A DNA stretch of 64,000 nt from an uncultured Collinsella sp. (GTDB lineage Bacteria; Actinomycetota; Coriobacteriia; Coriobacteriales; Coriobacteriaceae), in NCBI GenBank assembly GCA_900541695.1, contig UQKL01000010.1:25890-89889 (forward strand), read 5' to 3'. A program made the position numbers and the translations under genes. Positions 26,777 through 35,993 of this stretch are shown in pieces. The notes beneath the pieces were generated by a model that was not told the origin of the DNA, ran no database searches, and was given only the letters and a program-made list of their open reading frames with translations. Numbering within the stretch: the stretch's first letter is position 1; each line of letters starts with the position of its first letter.

Positions 26777-27969
26777 TGGCCTTTCAGACGACGTACGCCC
26801 CCGATGGCCGTCTGCGGGTTGCAATTTTGGGCTGTACGGGCTCTATTGGCACCCAGGCGCTCGATGTTTGCCGTCAGCATGCCGACCGTCTGCAGGTGAC
26901 GGCGCTTTCCGTTAATTCCAGTACCGCTGAGCTTGTTGCGCTTGCCCGTGAGTTTTCGGTTCCGGCCGTTGCCGTGGCCGATGTTTCCCATGGTGCGGAC
27001 GCTGTGCTGCAGGAGCTGCCCGAGGGCACCGAGCTCGGTGTTGGTGCGCAGGCAGTTTGTGAGCTCGCACGTCGCGATGACGTCGACTGTGTGCTTGTTG
27101 CCATTGTGGGCGCTGCCGGGCTTGAAGCGAGCCATGCGGCGCTGACCACGAACAAGCGCCTTGCCCTCGCCAATAAGGAGTCGCTCGTCGTTGGCGGTGA
27201 CTTGCTGATGCCGTTGGCGCAGCCGGGCCAGCTTATCCCGGTCGACTCCGAGCACTCCGCCATCTACCAGTGCTATCTGGGGGAGAATCCGCGCGAGGCT
27301 CACTGTATTTGGCTCACTTGCTCGGGTGGTCCGTTCTTTGGTCGTACGCGCGACGAGCTCAATCGCGTGACACGCGCCGATGCGCTGGCACATCCCACGT
27401 GGGCCATGGGCGCTAAGATCACCATCGACTCCGCGACTCTTATGAACAAGGGCCTGGAGCGTATCGAGGCGATGCATCTGTTCGGTTGCGACCTCGACTT
27501 TATCAACGTGGTCGTTCAGCGTCAGTCAAAGATTCATTCGATGGTCGAGTTTGCCGACGGCTCCGTGATGGCGCATCTCGGTGCGTCCGACATGCGCATT
27601 CCCATCCAGTTTGCCTTTTCGTATCCCGAGCGCTGGGATACTCCGGCGCCGCGAATCGATTTTCGTGAGTTGGGGCAGCTTACCTTCGACGCGGCCGATA
27701 TGGACACGTTCCGCTGCCTGGCGCTGGCCGAGCGCGCCGGCAAGACGGGCGGCACCATGCCATGCGTGTTGAATGCCGCCAACGAAGTTGCCGTCGATGC
27801 CTTCCTGCACGATGCCTGCACCTTTACCGATATCGACCGCATCGTGGAGTCGTGCATGGATGCACACGATACGCAGGCGGTCGCATCGTTTGAGCAGCTT
27901 CGCGATATCGATACGTGGGCTCGCGCCAAGGCCGCCGAGGTGCTTGCTGCAACCCGTTCCTCATCGTAA
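26776..27969 (+). CDS. dxr: 1-deoxy-D-xylulose 5-phosphate reductoisomerase
   Basis: Dxr is the committed step of the MEP isoprenoid pathway. NADPH binding is at LGCTGSIGTQALDV; the substrate site includes ALANKESLVVGG, VDSEHSAIYQ and TCSGGPFFGR, and NKGLERIEAMHLFG follows. At 397 residues it is standard. The ATG overlaps the cdsA stop (TAATG). ispG of the same pathway is two genes downstream. Confidence 0.96.
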   Translation: MAFQTTYAPDGRLRVAILGCTGSIGTQALDVCRQHADRLQVTALSVNSSTAELVALAREFSVPAVAVADVSHGADAVLQELPEGTELGVGAQAVCELARRDDVDCVLVAIVGAAGLEASHAALTTNKRLALANKESLVVGGDLLMPLAQPGQLIPVDSEHSAIYQCYLGENPREAHCIWLTCSGGPFFGRTRDELNRVTRADALAHPTWAMGAKITIDSATLMNKGLERIEAMHLFGCDLDFINVVVQRQSKIHSMVEFADGSVMAHLGASDMRIPIQFAFSYPERWDTPAPRIDFRELGQLTFDAADMDTFRCLALAERAGKTGGTMPCVLNAANEVAVDAFLHDACTFTDIDRIVESCMDAHDTQAVASFEQLRDIDTWARAKAAEVLAATRSSS

Positions 27970-27986
27970 GGATTGCTTTTCGTTTT

Positions 27987-29348
27987 ATGGATACTGTTCT
28001 GAGCGTTCTCTCCTCAGTCTTTTGGGGCCTTTTGATGCTATCCGTCCTCGTGTTTCTGCATGAGGGCGGCCACTTTTTGGCGGCCCGTGCGTGCGGCGTG
28101 CGCGTCACCGAGTTTTTCTTAGGCCTGCCGTGCCGCTTTGACATTCATCGTACGTCGCGTCGCATCGGTACCAAGTTTGGCGTGACGCCGCTGCTGCTGG
28201 GTGGCTATGCCGCTATCTGCGGTATGGACCCGACCGATGTCTCGTGCGCCGACCGTGTGCTTGCGGCGATCTATCGTCATGGTCGCGTTTCGGTTGCAGA
28301 CCTTTCCGTCGAGCTGGAACTGCCCGAGGAGGATGTTCTCGAGGCTTGTGCCTTGCTTTTGGGCTGGGGTTCCATTGCGCCTTGGTACGAGGAAGGGGAG
28401 AAGCCTTCACCCAGCTATTATCCGGTTAGGTACCAGACGCTGCCGCGCGATGCTGCAGGATATACCACCTTTGACGGCCGCAAGTTCGATCGAGAGCATG
28501 CGACTGCCGAGGGCGATGTGTGGGAGCTGCCGGTCACTGCTTCGGAGTTCTTCGAGCAGGAGCGTTCGCATACCTATCTGGGCCAGGGTTTTCTCAAGCG
28601 TGCCTTTATGCTGCTCGCGGGCATTCTCGTCAATATCCTGACGGGCTTTTTGCTGCTTATGAGCATCTACTCTATCGCCGGCGTATCGGTGCCGGTCGAT
28701 AGCAATGTGATCGGTCAGGTTGAAGAAGGCTCTATAGCCGCCAAGGCGGGCATTGAGGCCGGCGACGCTATTCTTAGTGTCGATGGCGTGTCCTGCTCCA
28801 GCTGGATGGATGTGTATGATGCCATCGGCAAGGCTGCCGGTCAGGACGATATCGCCATTGAGTACCAGCGCGACGGTAAGAAACTTTCGACCTCGGTCGC
28901 GCTCAGGGAGGGCGAGCGTTTGGGCGTTTATGCCTCCACGCAAGTGGTCCATTTGGACCCTATCACCTCGGCGCGCCTGTCGTTCTCCTATGTTCAGCAG
29001 ACTGCCGAGGGCGTTATGCGCCTGCTGCAACCGCAGCATACGATGGAGATACTCGATCAGTCCAGCTCGATTGTTGGCATCAGCGTCATGTCTTCTCAGG
29101 CGGCTGCCGCCGGTCCCGCGACATTCTTAACGTTTGCCGCGCTCATCTCGTTTTCGCTGGGCTTTATGAACCTGCTGCCCATTCCGCCGCTCGACGGGGG
29201 AAAGCTGGTTATCGAGATCATTCAAAAGGTCGCCGGTCGCGAGCTGCCACTCAAGGTGCAGACAATCGTCAGTTATGTCGGCATCGCGCTCTTTGCGCTG
29301 CTGTTTGTCTATATGCTTCGTTCCGACGTCCTTCGATTTATTTTGTAG
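27987..29348 (+). CDS. rseP: RseP-type site-2 zinc metalloprotease with winged-helix-like insert
   Basis: This intramembrane protease cleaves anti-sigma factors and signal-peptide remnants within the membrane. The HEGGH zinc motif is at residues 25-29 in the first membrane segment, LLGGYAAICGM (the membrane-associated loop) at 70-80, membrane segments near 204-232, a PDZ domain at about 236-310, and NLLPIPPLDGG at 395-405. Between 81 and about 190 is an insert that families of this size usually lack; residues 86-137 read as a winged-helix-like fold (LAAIYRHGRVSVADLSVELE then LPEEDVLEACALLLGWGSIA). The order dxr-rseP-ispG-proS is classical. The ATG lies about 14 nt from AAGGA. Confidence 0.93.
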   Translation: MDTVLSVLSSVFWGLLMLSVLVFLHEGGHFLAARACGVRVTEFFLGLPCRFDIHRTSRRIGTKFGVTPLLLGGYAAICGMDPTDVSCADRVLAAIYRHGRVSVADLSVELELPEEDVLEACALLLGWGSIAPWYEEGEKPSPSYYPVRYQTLPRDAAGYTTFDGRKFDREHATAEGDVWELPVTASEFFEQERSHTYLGQGFLKRAFMLLAGILVNILTGFLLLMSIYSIAGVSVPVDSNVIGQVEEGSIAAKAGIEAGDAILSVDGVSCSSWMDVYDAIGKAAGQDDIAIEYQRDGKKLSTSVALREGERLGVYASTQVVHLDPITSARLSFSYVQQTAEGVMRLLQPQHTMEILDQSSSIVGISVMSSQAAAAGPATFLTFAALISFSLGFMNLLPIPPLDGGKLVIEIIQKVAGRELPLKVQTIVSYVGIALFALLFVYMLRSDVLRFIL

Positions 29349-29361
29349 GGGAGTGTTTGGA

Positions 29362-30444
29362 TTGTCTTTGTCCCATCCTTTGCCGCGCGAGCTGACGCGC
29401 CCCGTGTTTGTGGGCGACGTGCAGATAGGCGGCGGCGCTCCGGTGGTGGTTCAGTCCATGACCTGCACCGATACCGCCGACGCCCAGGCAACGCTTGCTC
29501 AAGTGCGTGCGCTTGCCCAGGCGGGTTGCGATGTTGTGCGCGTGAGCGTGCCCACTGAGGCTGCGCTCGAGGGCTTTCGCACGATTTGTGCGGAGTCTCC
29601 GGTGCCGATCGTTGCCGATATCCACTTTAACCATAAGCTCGCCATTGGCGCCGTGGAGGCCGGTGCCGCTAAGCTCCGCATCAATCCCGGCAACATTGGC
29701 GATTGGGCCAAGGTCGATGCCGTGATCGATGCCGCGGGCGCCGCTGGGTGCGCGATTCGCATTGGCGTGAACGCCGGCTCGCTTGAGCAGGATATCGCCG
29801 AGCGCGATGACCTTACGCAGCCCGAAAAGCTTGTGATGTCGAGCGAGCGTTTCGTCAAACATTTTGAGGATCGCGGCTTTACCAATATCGTGCTTTCCGC
29901 CAAGGCTCATAGCGTGTCCACGACGCTTGACACCTATCGTGCCCTGTCGCGCGAAATCCCCCATGTTCCGCTTCATTTGGGCGTGACTGAGGCCGGAACC
30001 AAGCTCCAGGGCACCATTAAGAGCTCTGTGGGCCTGGGAATTTTGCTTTCCGAGGGCATTGGCGACACCATGCGCGTCTCGCTCACGGCCGATCCGGTCG
30101 AGGAGCCGCCGGTCGCCTGGGGTATCCTGCAGTCGCTGGGTCTTCGCCGCCGTGGCCCCGAGATCGTATCGTGCCCCACGTGCGCTCGCTGCCAGGTTAA
30201 CCTCATTCCTATCGCCGAGGAGGTCACCGAGCGGCTTAAGAACTACTCCGCGCCGCTTTCGATCGCCGTGATGGGCTGTGCGGTCAATGGCCCCGGCGAG
30301 GCCTCTGACGCCGACTTGGGTGTTGCCTGCGGACGAGGTCAGGGCCTGCTCTTTTCGCACGGCCAGATCATTGGTAAAGTAGCTGAGGACCAAATTGTCG
30401 ACGCGCTAATGGCCGAGGTCGACAAGCTTATTGAGGAGAAATAA
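29362..30444 (+). CDS. ispG: 4-hydroxy-3-methylbut-2-enyl diphosphate synthase (flavodoxin)
   Basis: IspG (GcpE) converts MEcPP to HMBPP using a 4Fe-4S cluster. Barrel motifs are QSMTCTDTADAQATLAQV and LRINPGNIG; the cluster cysteines are in SCPTCARCQ and MGCAVNGPGEASDADLGVAC. TTG 29362 was chosen because AGGGGAG lies 8 nt upstream, after the rseP stop; GTG 29353 is possible. It has 360 residues. proS starts directly at the next base after the stop. Confidence 0.95.
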   Translation: MSLSHPLPRELTRPVFVGDVQIGGGAPVVVQSMTCTDTADAQATLAQVRALAQAGCDVVRVSVPTEAALEGFRTICAESPVPIVADIHFNHKLAIGAVEAGAAKLRINPGNIGDWAKVDAVIDAAGAAGCAIRIGVNAGSLEQDIAERDDLTQPEKLVMSSERFVKHFEDRGFTNIVLSAKAHSVSTTLDTYRALSREIPHVPLHLGVTEAGTKLQGTIKSSVGLGILLSEGIGDTMRVSLTADPVEEPPVAWGILQSLGLRRRGPEIVSCPTCARCQVNLIPIAEEVTERLKNYSAPLSIAVMGCAVNGPGEASDADLGVACGRGQGLLFSHGQIIGKVAEDQIVDALMAEVDKLIEEK

Positions 30445-32166
30445 ATGACTCGAGCAATGTATATGTCTAAGCTTTATGCTCCGACGCTCAAAGAGGATCC
30501 GGCCGACGCCGAGCTTGCGAGCCATCGCCTGCTGCTTCGTGCCGGCATGATTCGCAAGGAGGCCGCCGGTCTCTATTCCTATCTGCCGCTTGCTTGGCGC
30601 TCGATTCGCAAGATCGAGAACATCGTGCGCGACGAGATGGATGCTGCCGGCGCCCAGGAGCTCATGATGCCCATCATGGTCGATGCCGAGCTGTGGCGTG
30701 AGTCCGGCCGTATCGATGCCTATGGCAAGGAGCTCGTGCGCTTTGATGACCGCCACGGCCGCGAGTTCGTGCTCGGCCCCACGCACGAGGAGACCGTGAC
30801 CGCCTTGGTGCGCAATGAACTGCGTTCCTACAAGCAGCTGCCGGTGAATCTCTATCACATCCAGGATAAGTTCCGCGACGAATTCCGTCCCCGCTTTGGC
30901 CTGATGCGCGGTCGCGAGTTCATCATGAAGGACGCCTACAGCTTCTCTGCCACGCAGGAGAGCCTGCAGGAGGAGTACGACAAGATGAAGCAGGCCTACG
31001 CCAATATCTGCGAGCGCTGCTACATCAAGGCCCTGCCCGTCGTCGCCGATTCCGGCGAGATCGGCGGTGACACCTCCGTCGAGTATATGGCGCTGGCCGA
31101 GGCCGGCGAGGCTTCGCTGGTCTACTGCGACGATTGCGGCTTTGCTGCCGACGACGAGGCGGCAAGCACCAAGGTCGTTGTGACCGAGGGTCCCGGCGAC
31201 GGTACGCTCACCAAGGTCGAGACTCCGGGCATGGGCACCATCGAGGCCGTTGCCAAGTTCTTTGGGTTCCCCGAGAACGGCACGCGCAAGTCCCTGGCGC
31301 TGATCGATGCCGAGGGTAAGCCCGTTGTGGCCATCGTTCCGGGCGATCACGAGCTCAACGACTGCAAGGCCGAGCACGTCTTTGGCAGGGGCTATCGCAT
31401 GATGACCGACGAGGAGCTCCAGACCTACGGTCTGCATAAGGGCTTTATCGGACCGGTTAACCTTCCCGAGGGCATTCGTCTGGTCTGCGACGAGAGCCTG
31501 CGTGAGTCCAAGCAGTGGGCCTGCGGTGCCAACGAGGTCGACTATCACTTTACCGGTGCCTGCCCCGAGCGCGATTTTACCGTCGACGAGTGGGCCGATC
31601 TGGTCACCGTCGTTGCCGGCGATCCCTGCCCGCACTGCGGCAAGCCGCTCTCCGCTGCCCGCGGTATCGAGGTCTCCCAGGTCTTCCAGCTGGGCACCAA
31701 GTATTCCGAGGCCATGGGTGCCACCTTTATGGACGAGGATGGCAAGGAAAAGCCGCTTATCATGGGCTGCTACGGCGTTGGCGTGTCCCGCTCGCTTGCT
31801 GCGGTCGTGGAGCAGCACAACGACGAGCACGGTATCGTCTGGCCGGTCTCCGTTGCCCCGTACGAGGTCGCGGTGATTCCGCTCGATCCCAAGAAGGAGG
31901 AGTGCGCTACCGTCTGCGACCAAATCGTTGAGGGTCTGTGCGCCGAGGGTATCGAGGTTGTCGTGGATGACCGCGACGAGCGCCCCGGCTTTAAGTTTGC
32001 CGACAACGACCTTATGGGCTTCCCGTATCAGGTAGTGCTCGGCAAGCGCGGTCTTAAGAACGGCACTGTCGAGCTCAAGGACCGTGCCACGGGCGAGCGC
32101 GAGGACGTGGCGATCGATGAGGTCGTCGCCAAGGTTGCCGAGCTTGTGAAGGCAGCACGCCGTTAA
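30445..32166 (+). CDS. proS: Prolyl-tRNA synthetase, bacterial type
   Basis: A class II ProRS of the bacterial form with a YbaK-like editing domain inserted between motifs 2 and 3 (about residues 230-390). Motif sequences include VLGPTHEETVT, FRDEFRPRFGLMRGREFIMKDAYSF cut short by the editing insert, and MGCYGVGVSRSLAAVVEQ. At 573 residues it is normal. The editing domain likely removes alanine from tRNA-Pro. It ends the pyrH-to-proS run at a strong terminator. Confidence 0.97.
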   Translation: MTRAMYMSKLYAPTLKEDPADAELASHRLLLRAGMIRKEAAGLYSYLPLAWRSIRKIENIVRDEMDAAGAQELMMPIMVDAELWRESGRIDAYGKELVRFDDRHGREFVLGPTHEETVTALVRNELRSYKQLPVNLYHIQDKFRDEFRPRFGLMRGREFIMKDAYSFSATQESLQEEYDKMKQAYANICERCYIKALPVVADSGEIGGDTSVEYMALAEAGEASLVYCDDCGFAADDEAASTKVVVTEGPGDGTLTKVETPGMGTIEAVAKFFGFPENGTRKSLALIDAEGKPVVAIVPGDHELNDCKAEHVFGRGYRMMTDEELQTYGLHKGFIGPVNLPEGIRLVCDESLRESKQWACGANEVDYHFTGACPERDFTVDEWADLVTVVAGDPCPHCGKPLSAARGIEVSQVFQLGTKYSEAMGATFMDEDGKEKPLIMGCYGVGVSRSLAAVVEQHNDEHGIVWPVSVAPYEVAVIPLDPKKEECATVCDQIVEGLCAEGIEVVVDDRDERPGFKFADNDLMGFPYQVVLGKRGLKNGTVELKDRATGEREDVAIDEVVAKVAELVKAARR

Positions 32167-32199
32167 TCGACATTTCTGCAAGTAGATGTAATTGCAGGC

Positions 32200-32244
32200 C
32201 TGCTCCGCATCTCTCTTAGGATGAGATGCGGAGCAGTCTTTTTT
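32200..32244 (+). terminator. Rho-independent terminator after proS
   Basis: CTGCTCCGCATCTC and GAGATGCGGAGCAG form a perfect 14 bp stem followed by TCTTTTTTG. Confidence 0.95.
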
Positions 32245-32270
32245 GTTGCGTGAATAAGCTCGACGGGTAA

Positions 32271-32310
32271 AGGAAAACCCCACAGCCCAAATGAGCTGCG
32301 GGGTTTTCCT
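32271..32310 (-). terminator. Terminator of the minus-strand kinase gene
   Basis: AGGAAAACCCC and GGGGTTTTCCT pair over 11 bp, with CAGC/GCTG extending the stem inward. It lies between the convergent proS and kinase genes and can work in both directions. Confidence 0.85.
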
Positions 32311-32344
32311 TTGTGCCTCCGATGCGAAATAAATCGCTCAGATA

Positions 32345-33109
32345 CTACTGATAATCGACGACGTCGATCCAGTTCTTAAGGAACTCATCGTTCACGTTGC
32401 GCTTACGAGCGAGCTCGGAAGCGGCGACGATGCTCGTCCACTGACGCACGACCTGCATGGGCATATCGGCGCGGTCGCAGTAGAGCTCCAGGTAGGCCTC
32501 AGCCTGGTCCTTGCTGTTGAGGGCAAAGAGCAGGTAGGTGGTGGCAACGTCGGCAGCAGGGGAGCCCTGGGTGGCATGTGCCCAGTCGCAGACGTACAGC
32601 TGGCCGTCGTCGCCGACGATGACGTTGGAGGGGTTGAAGTCGCCGTGGCAGACCTTGAACTCCTTGGTCATGCCGTCCAGACGCTCCTGAAGGTTGTAGC
32701 GCGTGGTGGCATTGAGCTGATCGAGGCTGTCGATCATGCGGGCGAACTTATCGCGCTGACGGTTGAGCAGCGGGGAGGTGTAGCCGTGGATCTCGATCTG
32801 GAGGTCGACGAACATCTCGAGGTACTCACCAAAGCGCTGGGGCTCGGCAGTCATCTTCTCGGCAAGGGTGGTGCCCGGAACCTTCTCGGTCACGAGAGCC
32901 CAGCCGTTGGCGTTCTCGAGCTGGGAAACCTCGAGAGCCTTGGGGCTGCGGATGCCGCACTCATTGATGCGGGCAAGATTCAAAGCCTCGTTGAACACGT
33001 CGGAGACGGGCTTGGTCTCGTTAAAGACCTTGACGATCTTGTCGCCCAGGTCGTAAACGACCTTGTTGCCGCGACGGACGAGCTCGGTCTTGGAATCGGG
33101 GAGCAGCAT
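32345..33109 (-). CDS. APH/choline-kinase-like phosphotransferase
   Basis: This is a small kinase of the aminoglycoside phosphotransferase superfamily. The catalytic loop VCHGDFNPSNVIV (HxDxxxxN) and the metal-binding Asp in LYVCDWAHA are intact, and an N-lobe Lys is in DKIVKVF. At 254 residues it resembles thiamine, choline or amino-sugar kinases rather than resistance enzymes. The substrate is unknown. It lies downstream of adhE with only a hairpin between them, so it may be partly cotranscribed. AAAGGA precedes the ATG. Confidence 0.82.
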   Translation of the reverse strand: MLLPDSKTELVRRGNKVVYDLGDKIVKVFNETKPVSDVFNEALNLARINECGIRSPKALEVSQLENANGWALVTEKVPGTTLAEKMTAEPQRFGEYLEMFVDLQIEIHGYTSPLLNRQRDKFARMIDSLDQLNATTRYNLQERLDGMTKEFKVCHGDFNPSNVIVGDDGQLYVCDWAHATQGSPAADVATTYLLFALNSKDQAEAYLELYCDRADMPMQVVRQWTSIVAASELARKRNVNDEFLKNWIDVVDYQ

Positions 33110-33142
33110 GATTGCATCCTTTCAACGATGCGATAGAAGCAA

Positions 33143-33178
33143 CGGCGGGGGCGTGCGTACACCCGTGCACCCCCGCCG
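33143..33178 (-). terminator. GC-rich hairpin between adhE and the kinase gene
   Basis: CGGCGGGGG and CCCCCGCCG pair over 9 bp. There is no clear T-run on the minus strand, so it may only partly terminate adhE transcripts or stabilise their 3' end. Confidence 0.5.
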
Positions 33179-33197
33179 CAAATAACCGTGCTAAAAA

Positions 33198-35846
33198 CTA
33201 GCAGACGGCGTAGTCCTGGGGCTCGCGGCCGTAGTAGGCGTCCAGGTAGAGCTCCTTGATCTCGCTCATGAGCGGGTAGCGCGGGTTAGCGCCGGTGCAC
33301 TGGTCGTTGAATGCCTGCTCGGTCATCTCGTCGAGGGTGTCGAGGAAGTACTGCTCGTCAACACCGTAGTCGGCGATGGTCTTCTTGACACCGATGAAGT
33401 CCTTGAGCTCCTCGAGCTTCGTGATGAAGTTCTCGAAGACCTCCTTGTCGTCCTTGCCCTCGATGCCGCAGTACTTGGCCATCTCGGCGTAGTTGTGCAG
33501 CGCGTTGGGGTAAGGATACTGGGAGAAGGTACCCATCTTGACGGGAGCCTCGGCGGCGTTGTAGCGCATAACGCGGGTCAGGATGACGGCGTTTGCGAGG
33601 CCGTGGGGCAGGTGATGGAAAGCGCCGAGCTTGTGGGCCATGGAGTGGTTGAGGCCCAGGAAGGCGTTGGCGAAGGCCATACCGGCCATGCAGGAGGCGT
33701 TGTGCATCTCCTCGCGGGCATGCGGGTCCTTGGCACCGTTCGTGAAGCTGGAGGGCAGGTTCTCGAAGACGAGCTTAGCAGCGCGCTCGGAGAGGCCCTT
33801 AGTGTAGTCGGAAGCCATGATGGAGACGTAGGACTCGATGGCGTGGGTCATGACGTCGATGCCGGAGGCAGCGGTCAGGCCGCGCGGGGCGGTCATGCAG
33901 TTGTCGGCGTCGACGATAGCCATGTTGGGGAGCAGCGCGTAGTCGGCGAGCGGCCACTTGATGCCGGTCTCCTTGTCGGTGATGATGGCGAACGGCGTGC
34001 ACTCGGAGCCGGTACCCGAAGAGGTCGGGACGGCAACGAAGTAGGCCTTCTTGCCCATCTCGGGGAAGGTGAAGATACGCTTGCGGATGTCCATGAAGTC
34101 CATGGCCATGTCCTCAAACTTGCACTCGGGGTGCTCGTACATCATCCACATGATCTTGCCGGCGTCCATAGCGGAGCCACCGCCGACGGCGATGATGACG
34201 TCCGGCTCAAAGAGGGCCATCTGCTTGGCGCCGCGACGTGCGCACTGCAGCGACGGATCGGGCTCGACGTCATAGAAGCAGTCGTGGGCGATGCCCATCT
34301 CGTCGAGCTTGGCCTCGATGGCGCGGGTGTTGCCATTCTTGAAGAGGAACTGGTCGGTGACGATGAAGGCGCGCTTCTTGCCCATGACGGTACCGAGCTC
34401 GTCGAGGGCGACGGGCGTGGAACCCTTCTTGAAGTAGACCTTCTCGGGAGCGCGGAACCACAGCATGTTCTCACGGCGCTCGGCCACAGTCTTAACGTTG
34501 ATCAAGTGCTTCACCCCAACGTTCTCGGAGACGGAGTTGCCGCCCCAGGAGCCGCAGCCCAGGGTCAGAGACGGCTTCATGCCAAAGTTGTACAGGTCAC
34601 CGATGCCGCCGTGCGAGGACGGGGTGTTGATGACGATACGGCAGGCCTTCATGACGTGCTCGAACAGGCTGATCTTCTCGGCCTGGGCGGGGTGCACGTA
34701 CAGAGAGGCGGTGTGGCCCGGGCCACCGGCGAGCACCAGGTGCTCGGCCTTGTCGACGGCCTCCTGGAAGTCCTTGGCGTGGTACATGGCCAGGACCGGG
34801 GAGAGCTTCTCGTGGGAGAACTCCTCCTTGGCGGGGTCGGTGGAGGTGACCTCGGCGATCAGGATCTTGGTCTTGGCGGGAACCTCGATGCCGGCGAGCT
34901 CGGCGATCTTGGCGGCAGCCATGCCGGGGATGCGGTGATCGAGGGCGCCGTTCTTGAACATGGCGGCACGCAGGGCCTCCATCTCGGCACCCTGCTTGAC
35001 GAAGTAGCAGCCGCGCTTCTGGAACTCGGCCTTAACCTGGTCATAGATGGTGTCGATGACGGTCACGGACTGCTCGGAAGCGCAGATCATGCCGTTGTCG
35101 AAGGTCTTGGAGTGGATGATGGAGTTGACGGCGAGCAGCACGTCGGCGGTGTCGTCGATGATGACCGGGGTGTTACCGGCGCCCACGCCCAGGGCGGGCT
35201 TGCCCGAGGAGTAAGCGGCCTTGACCATGCCCGGGCCACCGGTGGCGAGGATGATGTCGACGTCGCGCATGACCATGTTGGTCAGCTCGATGGAGGGGAC
35301 ATCGACCCAGCCGATGATGCCCTCGGGGGCGCCAGCCTTGACGGCGGCGTCGAGCACGAGCTTGGCGGCGGCGATGGTGCACTTGGCGGCTGCCGGGTGC
35401 GGGGAGATGATGATGCCGTTGCGGGTCTTCAGGCTGATCAGCGTCTTGAAGATCGCGGTGGAGGTGGGGTTGGTCGTCGGGATGACGGCGCCCACGATGC
35501 CGATGGGCTCGGCGATCTTGGTGATGCCGTAAGCCTCGTCGCGCTCCAGGACACCACAGGTCTTGGTGTTCTTGTAAGCGTTGTAGATGTACTCTGCGGC
35601 GTAGTGGTTCTTGATGACCTTGTCCTCAAGAACGCCGCGGCCGGTCTCCTCGATGGCCATCTTCGCCAACGGGATACGAGCCTTGTTGGCGGCCATGGCG
35701 GCCTCATAGAAGATCTTGTCGACCTGCTCCTGCGTGTACGTAGCAAAAAGCGCCTGGGCCTCTCGCATCTGAGCGAGCTTAGCCTCAAGCGCCTCTACGT
35801 TGTCCACAATTGCGGGAGTAGTGTTTTCCGGTGACTTTTTCACCAT
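33198..35846 (-). CDS. adhE: Bifunctional acetaldehyde-CoA/alcohol dehydrogenase
   Basis: AdhE reduces acetyl-CoA to ethanol, re-oxidising two NADH in fermentation; homologues form filaments called spirosomes. The N-terminal aldehyde dehydrogenase half has the catalytic Cys in NGMICASEQSV and an NAD site around TGGPGMVKAAYSSGKPALG. A linker leads to an iron-dependent alcohol dehydrogenase half with GGGSAMDAGKIMW and the iron histidines in ITRVMRYNAAEA-adjacent HSMAHKLGAFHHLPHG. The 882-residue length is standard. The start follows AAGGAGACAC. Upstream lie a -10 element and a 12 bp inverted repeat. Confidence 0.97.
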   Translation of the reverse strand: MVKKSPENTTPAIVDNVEALEAKLAQMREAQALFATYTQEQVDKIFYEAAMAANKARIPLAKMAIEETGRGVLEDKVIKNHYAAEYIYNAYKNTKTCGVLERDEAYGITKIAEPIGIVGAVIPTTNPTSTAIFKTLISLKTRNGIIISPHPAAAKCTIAAAKLVLDAAVKAGAPEGIIGWVDVPSIELTNMVMRDVDIILATGGPGMVKAAYSSGKPALGVGAGNTPVIIDDTADVLLAVNSIIHSKTFDNGMICASEQSVTVIDTIYDQVKAEFQKRGCYFVKQGAEMEALRAAMFKNGALDHRIPGMAAAKIAELAGIEVPAKTKILIAEVTSTDPAKEEFSHEKLSPVLAMYHAKDFQEAVDKAEHLVLAGGPGHTASLYVHPAQAEKISLFEHVMKACRIVINTPSSHGGIGDLYNFGMKPSLTLGCGSWGGNSVSENVGVKHLINVKTVAERRENMLWFRAPEKVYFKKGSTPVALDELGTVMGKKRAFIVTDQFLFKNGNTRAIEAKLDEMGIAHDCFYDVEPDPSLQCARRGAKQMALFEPDVIIAVGGGSAMDAGKIMWMMYEHPECKFEDMAMDFMDIRKRIFTFPEMGKKAYFVAVPTSSGTGSECTPFAIITDKETGIKWPLADYALLPNMAIVDADNCMTAPRGLTAASGIDVMTHAIESYVSIMASDYTKGLSERAAKLVFENLPSSFTNGAKDPHAREEMHNASCMAGMAFANAFLGLNHSMAHKLGAFHHLPHGLANAVILTRVMRYNAAEAPVKMGTFSQYPYPNALHNYAEMAKYCGIEGKDDKEVFENFITKLEELKDFIGVKKTIADYGVDEQYFLDTLDEMTEQAFNDQCTGANPRYPLMSEIKELYLDAYYGREPQDYAVC

Positions 35847-35886
35847 TTGTGTCTCCTTGCGATCGGAGATTTACCCTACGCCTTGC

Positions 35887-35895
35887 ATGATAGCA
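35887..35895 (-). promoter_or_regulatory. Extended -10 of adhE
   Basis: On the minus strand it reads TGCTATCAT, about 41 bp before the adhE start. It is identical to the elements before rpsB and pyrH. A -35 is not obvious. Confidence 0.5.
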
Positions 35896-35938
35896 AGAAA
35901 TTATTCGGCGAACGGTCAGATTCCTGTAAAAGGCACAC

Positions 35939-35968
35939 TAAAACGCTTCAATAAACTGAAGCGTTTTA
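35939..35968. promoter_or_regulatory. 12 bp inverted repeat upstream of adhE
   Basis: TAAAACGCTTCA and TGAAGCGTTTTA are perfect complements around a 6 bp spacer, about 45 bp upstream of the adhE -10. It could be an operator or a second terminator. It does not look like the Rex operator TTGTGAA-N4-TTCACAA. Confidence 0.5.
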
Positions 35969-35993
35969 ACTAAACTTTCCTATAGCATCGCCC

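Noticed and set aside
35887..35968. Rex operator at adhE
   Set aside because: No TTGTGAA-N4-TTCACAA-like site is present; the palindrome there has a different sequence.
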